Assembly (NCBI GenBank): GCA_900541475.1
Contig: UQJV01000004.1
Coordinates: forward strand, 18,972-82,971
Origin: an uncultured Collinsella sp.
GTDB taxonomy: Bacteria; Actinomycetota; Coriobacteriia; Coriobacteriales; Coriobacteriaceae
Direction: 5' to 3'
Length of the DNA: 64,000 nt
In this document: piece by piece, positions 8,260-16,220 of the stretch
How positions within the stretch are numbered: position 1 is the first letter of the stretch
Layout: the number at the start of each line of letters is the position of its first letter
Position numbers and translations under genes: made by a program
Notes under the pieces: generated by a model
Told to the model about the DNA's origin: nothing
The model's input: only the letters and a program-made list of their open reading frames with translations
The model's database searches: none

Positions 8260-9711
8260 CTACTCGACCGTATCGACCGTTGCCGCCACGTTGCCGTCTG
8301 CCATGCGCACGCGGATGGCGTCGCCGGGCTTAAAGGTCTTGGCGCTCGTAGCCACCCCATCATCGCTGTACGCGATGGAATAGCCACGGGCAAGCACCTT
8401 GAGTGGCGACAGGGCATCGAGCGAGGCTGCCGCACGGCCCAGGTCGGACGCGGGCTTACTGAGCATCGTGCGCCCCTGATGCTCCAGACGGGAACTCGCA
8501 AGCGTGAGCGCATGGCGCTTGCCATCGAGTCCCGAGGTGCTTGCAACCAGACGCTCGGGCAGACGCTCAAAGTTGGAGCGGAATGTCCCGACCGAGCGTA
8601 TTATGGCGCCCGACAGGCGATCGGCAGTCAACGCAAGCTCTGACTCACGACGCTCGACCATAAATGTGGGGTCGTTGAGGCACGGGCGGCATGCGGCGGC
8701 ATCGAGTGCATCGCCCAGACGGGCCGTATAGGTATCCCAGGCGCGGCGACCGCGCTGATCGAGCATCTCCAAATCAACCTGATTCGACCCAATCATCGAT
8801 GCCATCGCTGCACCCAGACGCTGATGACGTGTCTCGAGCACATCGGCCAACTCCGTCATAGCCGGCGCCACCGATTCGGCCGCCGCCGTGGGCGTGGAGG
8901 CACGACGGTCGCTCACCATGTCGCAAATCGAGGTATCGGGCTCATGGCCAATGCCGGTCACCACGGGCACAGGACAAGCCGCCACCGCGCGGGCAAGCTC
9001 CTCGTCATTAAAGGTCATGAGGTCCTCAAAGGAGCCGCCGCCGCGCACCAGCAAGATGCAGTCGGGCGCCGGCGTAATGGAAGCGGCGCGGCGCAGGCCC
9101 TCAATGAGCTCTGTCGGCGCACCCTCGCCTTGTACCTTGGCACCCACGCAGACGAGCTCGACGAGCGGGTTGCGACGACGCAATGTGCGCTTGACGTCGT
9201 CGATTACGGCACCCGAAAGCGAGGTGACGACCGCCACGCGGGAGCAGAACACCGGGATGCGGCGCTTGCGCGCTTCGTCCATCAGGCCCTCGCGGCGTAG
9301 CTTTTCGGCCAGTTGCGCCACTTGTTGACGCAGCAGACCCTCCCCCGCCAGCGAAAACGAGCGAGCGACAAAGCTCATGCGGCCCGTAGCCTTATAGAGA
9401 TTGAAGCTGCCCTTAAAGCTCACCTGCATGCCGTCGCGCAGATCGAACGTGCGCTTGAGATAGGCACCCTTCCAAATGATGCAGTCAACGGCGGCCGAAT
9501 CGTCCTTGATCTGGAAATAGCAGTGGCCGCTTCGGGCGTTAGGGCCACGAAAACCCGTGACCTCGCCCAAGACGCTCAGCTGCGGAATGGCATCGAGCGC
9601 ACCGGCGGCGATCTCCACCGCCTGGCTCACGCTGAGCTCCTTGCGCTCCTGATCGTCCGAGCCGTCGAACTCGGCGGAAACGGCATTGCCGGTTAGATTC
9701 CAGCCTGCCAC
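8260..9711 (-). CDS. xseA: Exodeoxyribonuclease VII large subunit
   Basis: Catalytic subunit of exonuclease VII. An N-terminal OB-fold binds single-stranded DNA (ALDAIPQLSVLGEVTGFRG, then HCYFQIKDDSAAVDCIIW), followed by the nuclease domain with VVTSLSGAVIDDVKRTL, ILLVRGGGSFEDLMTFNDE and TGIGHEPDTSICDMVSDRRASTPTAAAE, all family landmarks. The C-terminal coiled region and LKVLARGYSIAYSD are also typical. I choose the GTG at 9711 because AAAGGAGG lies 4-5 nt upstream; in-frame starts at 9729 and 9738 lack such a site. Co-directional with xseB. Confidence 0.93.
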   Translation of the reverse strand: MAGWNLTGNAVSAEFDGSDDQERKELSVSQAVEIAAGALDAIPQLSVLGEVTGFRGPNARSGHCYFQIKDDSAAVDCIIWKGAYLKRTFDLRDGMQVSFKGSFNLYKATGRMSFVARSFSLAGEGLLRQQVAQLAEKLRREGLMDEARKRRIPVFCSRVAVVTSLSGAVIDDVKRTLRRRNPLVELVCVGAKVQGEGAPTELIEGLRRAASITPAPDCILLVRGGGSFEDLMTFNDEELARAVAACPVPVVTGIGHEPDTSICDMVSDRRASTPTAAAESVAPAMTELADVLETRHQRLGAAMASMIGSNQVDLEMLDQRGRRAWDTYTARLGDALDAAACRPCLNDPTFMVERRESELALTADRLSGAIIRSVGTFRSNFERLPERLVASTSGLDGKRHALTLASSRLEHQGRTMLSKPASDLGRAAASLDALSPLKVLARGYSIAYSDDGVATSAKTFKPGDAIRVRMADGNVAATVDTVE

Positions 9712-9780
9712 GCAGCCTCCTTTCGTCATCGTGCACAAGGGCTCCGGCCCTGCGCAAATTCAAGTCCAACATATAGTACA

Positions 9781-9810
9781 GCGCCGCGGGGACACAAATC
9801 TCCGCGGCGC
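9781..9810 (-). terminator. Hairpin after the zinc peptidase gene
   Basis: GCGCCGCGG (9781-9789) pairs perfectly with CCGCGGCGC (9802-9810), 17 nt past the peptidase stop in its direction of transcription. The T tract is poor, so strength is uncertain. Confidence 0.5.
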
Positions 9811-9826
9811 CTGCCAAGCCAATTTG

Positions 9827-10531
9827 TTATCGGTTGGAGTTTCTGTTGTAGCGAGCCATAAGGTAGAGCAGCTGAATGATCGAAGTCAGCGCTGCGGCCA
9901 CATAGGTAAGCGCGGCCGCCGTCAACACCTTCTTGGCGCCGTTGACCTGCTTGGAACTCATACCCGACTGCTCGATGTACGCCACGGCACGTCGGCTAGC
10001 GTCAATCTCGACCGGCAACGTAACGAGCTGGAACAGCACGCTAAACGAGAAGAAGATCAACGCGAGGGTCGTGAGCCCGGCAATGTTCATAAACAGGCCC
10101 AAGAGCAACACGATGGTCCAGGTGTTCTGGGTAAAGTTGACGACTGGGACCAGGGCGGTGCGCACCTTCATCATGGCGTAGCCGCTTTGACGCTGGGCGG
10201 CATGGCCCGCCTCGTGGCAGGCGACGGCAACGCTTGCGACCGACCCGCCCGAACGGTTGGCGTCCGAGAGATACAGGTTGTTATCCTGCGGGTTGTAGTG
10301 GTCGGTAAGCTCGCCAGCCACGCCCTTGATACCCACGGCGTTGCAACCGTTGGCGTCGAGCATGCGGCGAGCGACCGTAGCACCCGTGTCGCCGTCCGAG
10401 CGAACCTTGGACCAGGTCTTGTACGTCGAGTTGATATAGCTCTGCGCCGCAAGACCAAGCACCGTACAAACAAGGACAACCAGCAGGTACAGCGGGTCGA
10501 TGCCAAAGCCGTAACCATAGTAATAGGGCAT
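9827..10531 (-). CDS. Membrane zinc metallopeptidase (YugP-like)
   Basis: A membrane-embedded neutral zinc peptidase of the YugP family, function in the cell not established. An N-terminal membrane segment (PLYLLVVLVCTVLGLAAQSY) precedes a cytosol-facing part with the zinc motif HEAGH in VAVACHEAGHAAQ near residue 113, then two or three more membrane segments (TWTIVLLLGLFMNIAGLTTL and LTYVAAALTSIIQLLYLM). Start at ATG 10531 with GGAGG at 7 nt; upstream in-frame codons lack a ribosome site. Flanked upstream by the structured repeat 10623-10763. Confidence 0.85.
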   Translation of the reverse strand: MPYYYGYGFGIDPLYLLVVLVCTVLGLAAQSYINSTYKTWSKVRSDGDTGATVARRMLDANGCNAVGIKGVAGELTDHYNPQDNNLYLSDANRSGGSVASVAVACHEAGHAAQRQSGYAMMKVRTALVPVVNFTQNTWTIVLLLGLFMNIAGLTTLALIFFSFSVLFQLVTLPVEIDASRRAVAYIEQSGMSSKQVNGAKKVLTAAALTYVAAALTSIIQLLYLMARYNRNSNR

Positions 10532-10622
10532 GCGAATTCCTCCGAATCGAGTTACACGTTGGAGGCATTCTACCCATTCGACTGACCAGCAAATCAACAT
10601 CGATGTTTTGGCAATGTCAGCG

Positions 10623-10763
10623 AAAACGGCCGAGAGCGAGCAAGGTGACGTGAAAGAGAAGCGACGCGTACTTTGGTACGCGAGCGACGATTGAACGTCA
10701 GATTGCCGCTCTCGGCCGTTTGCAGCGTCGAGCTGTTAGGCGGTTTGGTAAAACCGCGTAACT
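10623..10763 (-). repeat. Modular structured element, copy 1 (3' of RNase D gene)
   Basis: Read on the minus strand, the element starts 6 nt after the RNase D stop with a hairpin GCGGTTTT-ACC-AAACCGC (10740-10757), then a linker TCGACGCTGCA (10721-10731), then a long hairpin with arms 10708-10721 and 10623-10637 (GGCCGAGAGC type). Inside lie further stems (GCAA/TTGC, TGACGT/ACGTCA, GCGTAC/GTACGC). The same layout recurs at 29377-29564, with the same interior but different, mutually compensating arm sequences. It may be an RNA motif, a terminator region or a mobile palindromic repeat. Confidence 0.8.
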
Positions 10764-10769
10764 ATATAC

Positions 10770-11903
10770 CTACAGGAGCTCGATTTTGCCGTCCTTCACG
10801 GTGAGTCCCATGTTGCCCGAGAGCAGATCGTCCAGACGCGAACCCACAAGCTCAAAACGCCAGCCTTCGCGCAGGGGACTTTGCTCAGGATGCTCAATGT
10901 AGTCGGCCAGGTCATCGCGCGAGGCAATGACCGAGGTCGCCACGCCCGAGCGCTCGGCAACCAGGCGAATGAGCGCGTACATGAGATCCGTCACGCTCTC
11001 CAGCTCCGGAGAGATTTGGCGATGCCCGCGCACCATAAGCGGCAGGCGGTCGTGCGGGCAACTCGCGCCGCGCTTGATGGCCATCAACGCGCCATCCACG
11101 TCGCGCTCCCCCAGCTGGTCGGTGCCGCGAATGCTGCGGAACTCCTCAACACGCACGGGATTGCGCTTAACCAGGGCTAGCAGCGTATCATCAGACATAA
11201 CCCACTTGCGCGGGATATTGCGGCGCTCAGCGCGGTCTTCACGCCAGGCGGCAAGCTCACGCGCAATGCCCAGCTGATGGCGGCTACACGAGTTGATGCG
11301 CTTGACCTTGCGGAATGCCTCGTGGCGATCGGCACGGTAGTGCGACTCGTCGGCCAGAGGGCGCAACTCATCGAGCACCCAGTCCACGCGGCCCAGCTCG
11401 CGCAGACGGCTCATCATCTCGGTATAGGCGACGATCAAGTACTTGACGTCATCGATCGCGTACTCGATCTGCTTATCGCTCAGCGGGCGGCGCGACCAAT
11501 CGGTCAGCGACTCGGTCTTGGGAAGTGATACGCCGCAGAACGTCTGAACGAGCGCACCATACGAGATCTGCTGGCGCTCGCCCAAAAAGGCGGCGGCAAC
11601 CTGCGTGTCAAAAATCGGTCGCGGCAGTGCGCCCACGGTATGGAGCATAACCTCCATGTCTTGAGAGCAAGCATGGAACACCTTGACCACGCCCTCGTCA
11701 GCCATAAGCTCGGCAAGCGGCGACAGGTCGTCGATCACCAGAGGATCGACCGCGACACTCTCGGCGGGGGTGGCAATCTGGACCAGGCACAGGCGCGGAT
11801 GAAACGTGCGCTCGCGCAAAAACTCGGTGTCGACGGCGATCGCGTCGAACTCGCGGGCGCGCTGGCAAAAGTCGACCAGAGCCTGATGTGTGGAAATGTA
11901 CAT
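10770..11903 (-). CDS. rnd: Ribonuclease D
   Basis: A DEDD-type 3'-5' exoribonuclease that trims tRNA precursors and other small RNAs. The exonuclease domain shows Exo I FDAIAVDTEFLRERTF (near residue 18), Exo II KVFHACSQDMEVML and Exo III-like YAIDDVKYLIVAYTEM. HRDC-type helical regions follow (GIARELAAWREDRAERRNIPR). The ATG at 11903 begins MYISTHQ, a standard RNase D start; its ribosome site is weak, and the in-frame GTG at 11939 is less likely. Divergent from the lipid kinase gene. Confidence 0.92.
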   Translation of the reverse strand: MYISTHQALVDFCQRAREFDAIAVDTEFLRERTFHPRLCLVQIATPAESVAVDPLVIDDLSPLAELMADEGVVKVFHACSQDMEVMLHTVGALPRPIFDTQVAAAFLGERQQISYGALVQTFCGVSLPKTESLTDWSRRPLSDKQIEYAIDDVKYLIVAYTEMMSRLRELGRVDWVLDELRPLADESHYRADRHEAFRKVKRINSCSRHQLGIARELAAWREDRAERRNIPRKWVMSDDTLLALVKRNPVRVEEFRSIRGTDQLGERDVDGALMAIKRGASCPHDRLPLMVRGHRQISPELESVTDLMYALIRLVAERSGVATSVIASRDDLADYIEHPEQSPLREGWRFELVGSRLDDLLSGNMGLTVKDGKIELL

Positions 11904-12001
11904 ATCAACCCATCGAATAAGGTTAGGCCCGAAAAACACGGGTAGGATATCGGCATTGCTCTACAACTATACTCGGTTAGTCACAGAACGGGAACGTAAG
12001 T

Positions 12002-12919
12002 ATGCGCTGCCTTATCATCCACAACCCGGCATCGGGTCCCAGCTCCGATGAAATCTTCGCATTCACGCACGCCCTTGCACAGGGCGGCGACGAGGTCGTG
12101 ATGCGTTTTATCGGCGATGGCATGGAGCCCGAGGACGCGGTAGAGGACGTTCGTGAGTTCGATCGCGTGGTCGTTTCGGGTGGCGACGGCACCGTCTCCA
12201 ACGTGCTCGACCAGATGCGCGGGTGCGGTGTCCCTACGCTCGTCTTCCCCTCCGGCACGGCTTGCCTGTTCTTTAACAACATCGGCAATGCCCCCGAGGC
12301 GGCGGCACTCGCCAAGGCTTGCCGCGCCGGCCGCACGGTCAAGGTGGACATGGGTGAGCTCTTTTGGCTCGACGAGAACGGCAACGAGAAGCGCCACGGC
12401 TTTATCATCATCGCCGGCTCGGGCTTCGACGCCGAGATCATGATGAAGGCCGCTCCCACCAAAAACGACATTGGCGAGATCGCCTACTTCCTCTCCGCGC
12501 TCGCTACGCCCAACCCCACGGTGGCACACTTCACCATTGAGCACGACGGCATTGTCGAGGAGCTCGACGGCATCTGCTGCATGGCAGGCAATACCTCGGT
12601 CATCCAAAACGACATCAACCTATTCCCTAACTGCCGCATGGACGACGGCATGGTCGACATCGTCGTTATTGAGCCCGTACGCACGGTGCAGCTGCTCCCC
12701 ACGGTAATTACCGCCGCGCTCGACCCCGCTGGCAAAGTGCTCGGCCGTCCGCAGTTTAAGATCATCCAGACCAAGGAAGCCAAGATCACCTGCACGCCAT
12801 CGCTGGGCATGCAGTTCGATGGTGAGATCATCTCCAGCAACTCCGGCGTCTTTGGCGCCCGCGCGCTGCCGCAATGTCTCGACCTCATCGTCGACGAATT
12901 TTCACCGCTCGGAAAATAG
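12002..12919 (+). CDS. Diacylglycerol-kinase-family lipid kinase (YegS/BmrU type)
   Basis: A 305-residue DAGK-catalytic-domain protein that would phosphorylate diacylglycerol or a related lipid at the membrane. The N-terminal NPASG motif (residues 8-12) and the nucleotide-binding VVVSGGDGTVSNVL segment (near residue 56) define the family; FPSGTACLF and the C-terminal EITCTPSLGMQFDGE-like segment (about 258-276) are also typical. The substrate is not decided by sequence. A 30-codon membrane-peptide gene follows 9 nt after the stop. Confidence 0.88.
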   Translation: MRCLIIHNPASGPSSDEIFAFTHALAQGGDEVVMRFIGDGMEPEDAVEDVREFDRVVVSGGDGTVSNVLDQMRGCGVPTLVFPSGTACLFFNNIGNAPEAAALAKACRAGRTVKVDMGELFWLDENGNEKRHGFIIIAGSGFDAEIMMKAAPTKNDIGEIAYFLSALATPNPTVAHFTIEHDGIVEELDGICCMAGNTSVIQNDINLFPNCRMDDGMVDIVVIEPVRTVQLLPTVITAALDPAGKVLGRPQFKIIQTKEAKITCTPSLGMQFDGEIISSNSGVFGARALPQCLDLIVDEFSPLGK

Positions 12920-12928
12920 GAGGACCCC

Positions 12929-13021
12929 ATGAACGACAATCCCCTGATCGGCTTTATCGTCATCGTCTTGGCCATGCTCGTCGGTTACGCCATCAATGTG
13001 ATTCACCGCCGAAAGAAGTAA
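12929..13021 (+). CDS. 30-residue single-pass membrane peptide
   Basis: A short gene with AGGAGGA 5-6 nt before its ATG. The product starts MNDNPLIGF, has one hydrophobic stretch (about residues 6-23, IVIVLAMLVGYAINV in it) and ends in the basic RRKK, so it would sit in the membrane with the C-terminus inside. It lies 9 nt after the lipid kinase gene and before a good terminator, so the two are co-transcribed. Function unknown; it may partner the kinase at the membrane. Confidence 0.65.
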   Translation: MNDNPLIGFIVIVLAMLVGYAINVIHRRKK

Positions 13022-13059
13022 ATCCACATTGGTATGATATTCATCCAGTTATCGACTCT

Positions 13060-13104
13060 CCCGCTGTTTATGCAAATTCTAAACAGCGGGAAAGTTCTCT
13101 TTTT
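13060..13104 (+). terminator. Terminator of the lipid kinase operon
   Basis: CCCGCTGTTTA (13060-13070) pairs with TAAACAGCGGG (13080-13090), a perfect 11-bp stem, followed by a T-rich tail ending in a run of T after position 13097. Confidence 0.8.
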
Positions 13105-13329
13105 GAGCACTGTCTGATGCTTTATTCAGCTACAGTAAATGCAGGGTGCCTTTATTTAACTAAAGCCACAAAATGAGTATTATTATCCGCTCATCGTATA
13201 TTTCTTCACGCTCATCGAGTAAAAGCTGTTGTCGAATGAATACTCTTTACACTTCCTTTAGGCTAGTAGATGTATTTATTAGCTGAAACTCCGTACGGTT
13301 TCGCGGGGTTTCAACAGTTGGGAGGGATC
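13105..13329 (+). promoter_or_regulatory. AT-rich upstream region of the C69 dipeptidase gene
   Basis: No gene is seen. The stretch is AT-rich relative to its surroundings and contains two GCTCATCG direct repeats about 21 nt apart (near 13190 and 13211) and an inverted repeat TGAAAC/GTTTCA near the gene start. It probably holds the promoter and perhaps a regulator site; no box is clear enough to assign. Confidence 0.35.
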
Positions 13330-15132
13330 ATGAGGTTTACTCATCCTGTCAACACGCTCAAGAAGCTCGGCTGCGGCCTTGCATTTGGAGCAGCGGCCAT
13401 TATGGCCATGCCGACTTCGGCGCTCGCTTGCACCCAGATCTACATGGGCAGCCAGCTCACGGCAGACGGCAACACGTACTACGGCCGTTCCGAGGACTTC
13501 GGCCCGCGCTACATCAAGCACTTTGGCATCGAGCCCGCACACAAGGACGGCAGCAAGTACACCTCGGTCGAATCCGGCTTTGAGTACAAGTCCAAGGGCG
13601 CAACCTACCGCTACACCTTCGTTCGCGACAACCCCTCGCAATGGGAAGATCGTTACGACGCATATTCCGAGGCTGGCATCAACGAGAAGGGCGTTTCCTG
13701 CTCTGCCACGCTGAGCACCTCCTATAACGAGAAGGCAGAGGAAGCCGACCCCGTCACCGAGGAGACCGGCATCGGCGAGTACAACTACGCCAGCGTCATT
13801 CTGGGCGAGAGCGCCACGGCCCGCGAAGGTGTCGAGCTCCTCGGCAGCCTGATTGACGAGCAGGGCGTCTGCTCCAACGACCAGATCATCATTGCCGACA
13901 ACAACGAGACCTGGCTGTTTGCAGCGCTTTCCGGCCATCAGTGGATTGCCATGAGACTCACCGACGATATCGCCTCGCTCAACCCCAACATCGGCAACCT
14001 CACCTATGACGTCGACCTCGACGACACTGAGAACTGCCTCCACTCCGAGGGCATCGAGTCCATGCCTAAGGAGAAGGGCTTTGCCGAGTACACCGACGGC
14101 AAGTTCGACGTCGCCAAGACCTACGGCGAGGAGATTAGCGAGGCCGGTATGCACCAGTGGTCGCGCTATGTCCAGGGCCGCGATTACTTCATGGCTCCGC
14201 TTGCCGAGGGCACCGACTACGAGATCGTCAAGGACGAGCGCGAAGACGCTCGTGCCACAACCGGCGCCCTGGTCCACGAGATGCAGCCGCTGTTCTTCCA
14301 GCCCGGCAAGTCCGACTGGAACACCTTTGAGATGATTCGCTCCTTCGCCGCTCGCGGCGAGAATGTCGCCGGCCTCAACGCCAACACCGACGGTGCCTAT
14401 GCTATCGGCTCCAACCGCAACACCGAGATCCACACCTTCCAGATCCGTCACGGCATGGACCCCGAGATCGCGACCATCCAGTGGGAGATGCTCTCCAACG
14501 CCGAGTTCTCCGTCGCCATCCCCTTCTACTCTGCACTGCTCACCGAGGTCAGCCCCTACTTCAGCGATCAGGATGTCTCCTTCGATCACTGCGAAGAGGA
14601 AGACGTCGTGAACAACGAGGAGCCCAAGAACTCCATCAACTACGTCCTCATGGACATCAACACGCTCGCCTATGAGAACCGCGACCACTGCGCTACCGGT
14701 GTCCGCGCCTACCTCGACGCCCTGCAGAAGGAGCTCATCGAGCAGAACCTGACCGTCGACGAGGCCATGCAGGCCGCCGAGGGCACCGAGGCCCGCACCG
14801 CCCTGGCCAACAAGGCCGGCAAGGCTGCCACCAAGAACACCTACCTCAAGTGCAAGGCCATGCTCGAGGAGATGCGCGACTACCTCAAGGAGGGCAACTT
14901 CTCCGAGGAGTTCGTCCCGAGTGACTACGATGCCGACAACGACTGCCTGGTCGAGTCCATCACCTACGCCGACGAGGCGCTCTCTGATGAGGACGTAGCC
15001 GAGCCCGAGGTCGAGAAGGAAGAGGGCACCGAGGAGAAGTCCGAAGGCAACAACGTGGCCGCCATGGTCGTTGGCGCCGTCGTCATCATCGGTGCCTGCG
15101 GCTTCGTGCTCTATCGTCGCAAGAAGGCCTAG
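13330..15132 (+). CDS. Secreted, membrane-anchored C69-family dipeptidase
   Basis: An N-terminal-nucleophile dipeptidase of family C69 (PepD-like), here exported. A signal peptide (about residues 1-33, ending TSALA) is followed directly by CTQIYMG, so cleavage would expose the nucleophile cysteine. GRSEDFG, EAGINEKGVSCSATLS and IGSNRNTEIHTFQIRH segments match the family. An acidic stretch (about 545-580) leads to a C-terminal membrane helix, MVVGAVVIIGACGFVLYRR, so the enzyme is held at the outer face. Start at 13330: GGAGG at 4-5 nt; the in-frame ATG at 13270 would disrupt the signal peptide. It would process peptides outside the cell. Confidence 0.9.
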   Translation: MRFTHPVNTLKKLGCGLAFGAAAIMAMPTSALACTQIYMGSQLTADGNTYYGRSEDFGPRYIKHFGIEPAHKDGSKYTSVESGFEYKSKGATYRYTFVRDNPSQWEDRYDAYSEAGINEKGVSCSATLSTSYNEKAEEADPVTEETGIGEYNYASVILGESATAREGVELLGSLIDEQGVCSNDQIIIADNNETWLFAALSGHQWIAMRLTDDIASLNPNIGNLTYDVDLDDTENCLHSEGIESMPKEKGFAEYTDGKFDVAKTYGEEISEAGMHQWSRYVQGRDYFMAPLAEGTDYEIVKDEREDARATTGALVHEMQPLFFQPGKSDWNTFEMIRSFAARGENVAGLNANTDGAYAIGSNRNTEIHTFQIRHGMDPEIATIQWEMLSNAEFSVAIPFYSALLTEVSPYFSDQDVSFDHCEEEDVVNNEEPKNSINYVLMDINTLAYENRDHCATGVRAYLDALQKELIEQNLTVDEAMQAAEGTEARTALANKAGKAATKNTYLKCKAMLEEMRDYLKEGNFSEEFVPSDYDADNDCLVESITYADEALSDEDVAEPEVEKEEGTEEKSEGNNVAAMVVGAVVIIGACGFVLYRRKKA

Positions 15133-15151
15133 GGCCCTGAAACCCTAAGGC

Positions 15152-15209
15152 GCGGGCGGGATGGCGCAGGTCGCCCCCGCCCGCTCAGCCCGCCCCTTCG
15201 ACCGGCGGG
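15152..15209 (+). terminator. Two GC-rich hairpins after the C69 dipeptidase gene
   Basis: GCGGGCGGG (15152-15160) pairs with CCCGCCCGC (15176-15184), and a second stem pairs CCCGCC with GGCGGG up to about 15209. Neither has a strong T tract. They separate the dipeptidase from the transporter leader. Confidence 0.4.
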
Positions 15210-15219
15210 AAACGTCACT

Positions 15220-15268
15220 GAAATCTTTTCAAAAAAGATTTCCTGCAAACACTTTGCTGTGCTATAGT
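15220..15268 (+). promoter_or_regulatory. Candidate promoter and operator of the ECF transporter operon
   Basis: GAAATCTTTT (15220-15229) and AAAAGATTTC (15233-15242) form a perfect 10-bp palindrome with a 3-nt centre, directly upstream of a TATAGT box at 15263-15268. A weak -35 (TTCCTG, 15240-15245) at 17-nt spacing would overlap the palindrome, so a repressor bound there could block initiation. The regulator is unknown. Confidence 0.5.
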
Positions 15269-15326
15269 GCAGCGCAACAGCAACAAGGTGCGACCGCGCC
15301 ACGACATCATGAAAGGAGCCACCGAC

Positions 15327-15395
15327 ATGAAGAACACGATGAAGTCTCTCAACAACTGGTGGTGGCGTGATGCGAATACGATCGGTCGACAGTGA
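15327..15395 (+). CDS. Trp-rich leader peptide (attenuator)
   Basis: A 22-residue reading frame with AAAGGAG 8 nt before its ATG, sequence beginning MKNTMKSLNN and containing WWW at residues 11-13 (15357-15365), then RDANTIGRQ. Three tandem Trp codons in a short leader followed by a terminator are the hallmark of tryptophan attenuation. Segment CGGTCGA (15383-15389), inside the leader after the Trp codons, is complementary to TCGACCG (15445-15451) in the terminator stem. A ribosome stalled at WWW would leave it free to block the terminator; one that reaches the stop would cover it. Confidence 0.85.
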   Translation: MKNTMKSLNNWWWRDANTIGRQ

Positions 15396-15431
15396 GTCCC
15401 TCACGCCTGTTTTTGCGCTCTAGGTGATTGG

Positions 15432-15463
15432 AAGGCCTCCGGTTTCGACCGGGGGCCTTTTTC
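15432..15463 (+). terminator. Attenuator terminator upstream of the ECF S component
   Basis: AAGGCCTCCGGT (15432-15443) pairs with ACCGGGGGCCTT with one wobble across a TTCG loop, followed by TTTTT. It stands between the Trp-rich leader peptide and the transporter genes, where attenuation would act. Confidence 0.85.
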
Positions 15464-15541
15464 TATCTCGAGCCCGATCGCATTCGCATCACGCGCCTCC
15501 GCTTTCTTCTCTTGCACTTCCCCTCCGAAAGGATTTTCACC

Positions 15542-16114
15542 ATGTCTCAGAACACCACCACCGCCCAGCCCCGCACCGTCCAGACCGCCGACCGCGGCAA
15601 ACTCGACGTCCGCGCCCTCGTCTTGCTCGCCATCCTGCTTGCCGCCGGCTTCATCCTCAACTTCACCGTCGGCAAGGCAATCTCGGGCATCTCGGGCGGC
15701 ATGATCAGCCCCGAGTTCATCATCTCGGCTTTCTGCCTCACCATCCTGGTCGTTCGTCCCAACATTGGCCAGGCGCTCGTCATTGGTCTCATCTCGGCGG
15801 CCGTGATCCAGATCACTACCACCTCGCCGTTTGTCGATTTTGCCGCCGAGGGCATCGCCGCTATGCTCATGGCCGTCGTTGTCAACGCCACCGCCAAGGA
15901 CGGCCAGGTTAAGCCCGTCATCGCCATCGTCGCAACATTCGTGACCACCTTTGTCTCGGGCGTCATCTTCATGGTCATCAAGATGGCCATGCTCGGCGTT
16001 GTGGGCGAGCTCGCCGCAGCCATGCTGCCCGTCGTCGCCATGACCGCCGTGTTTAACGCAATTCTGGTCGGCGCCCTTTACCTGCCCATCCAGAAGGCCC
16101 TTAAGCTCAACTAA
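15542..16114 (+). CDS. ECF transporter S component, probable tryptophan carrier (TrpP-like)
   Basis: A 190-residue membrane protein with about five or six hydrophobic segments after a polar N-terminus (ALVLLAILLAAGFILNF, FIISAFCLTILVV, ALVIGLISAAVIQI, VIAIVATFVTTFVSGVIFMV, and AMLPVVAMTAVFNAILVGAL). The fold and the F-V-S-G-V-I-F and L-P-V-V-A-M-T-A-V-F-N segments resemble TrpP-type substrate-binding subunits of energy-coupling-factor transporters. The Trp-rich leader peptide upstream makes tryptophan the likely substrate. The ATPase and T components follow, so the operon encodes a complete transporter. Start at 15542: AAAGGA 8 nt upstream. Substrate is inferred, not shown. Confidence 0.8.
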   Translation: MSQNTTTAQPRTVQTADRGKLDVRALVLLAILLAAGFILNFTVGKAISGISGGMISPEFIISAFCLTILVVRPNIGQALVIGLISAAVIQITTTSPFVDFAAEGIAAMLMAVVVNATAKDGQVKPVIAIVATFVTTFVSGVIFMVIKMAMLGVVGELAAAMLPVVAMTAVFNAILVGALYLPIQKALKLN

Positions 16115-16158
16115 CCTGCCCGGCTTTACCACCAAAGACTGTCCCAAACAACGAGCAT

Positions 16159-16202
16159 TTGGGGACGTTCCTAAGCGACCAGTCATGTAAGAACGTCCCC
16201 AA
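16159..16202. repeat. Inverted repeat of GGGGACGTTC type between ECF genes
   Basis: TTGGGGACGTTC (16159-16170) and GAACGTCCCCAA (16191-16202) are perfect 12-bp arms around a 20-nt loop, inside the operon between the S-component stop and the ATPase start. It could set expression of the downstream genes by a processing or partial termination hairpin, or be a REP-like insertion. Confidence 0.65.
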
Positions 16203-16220
16203 TGACTATGAAAGGTATCT

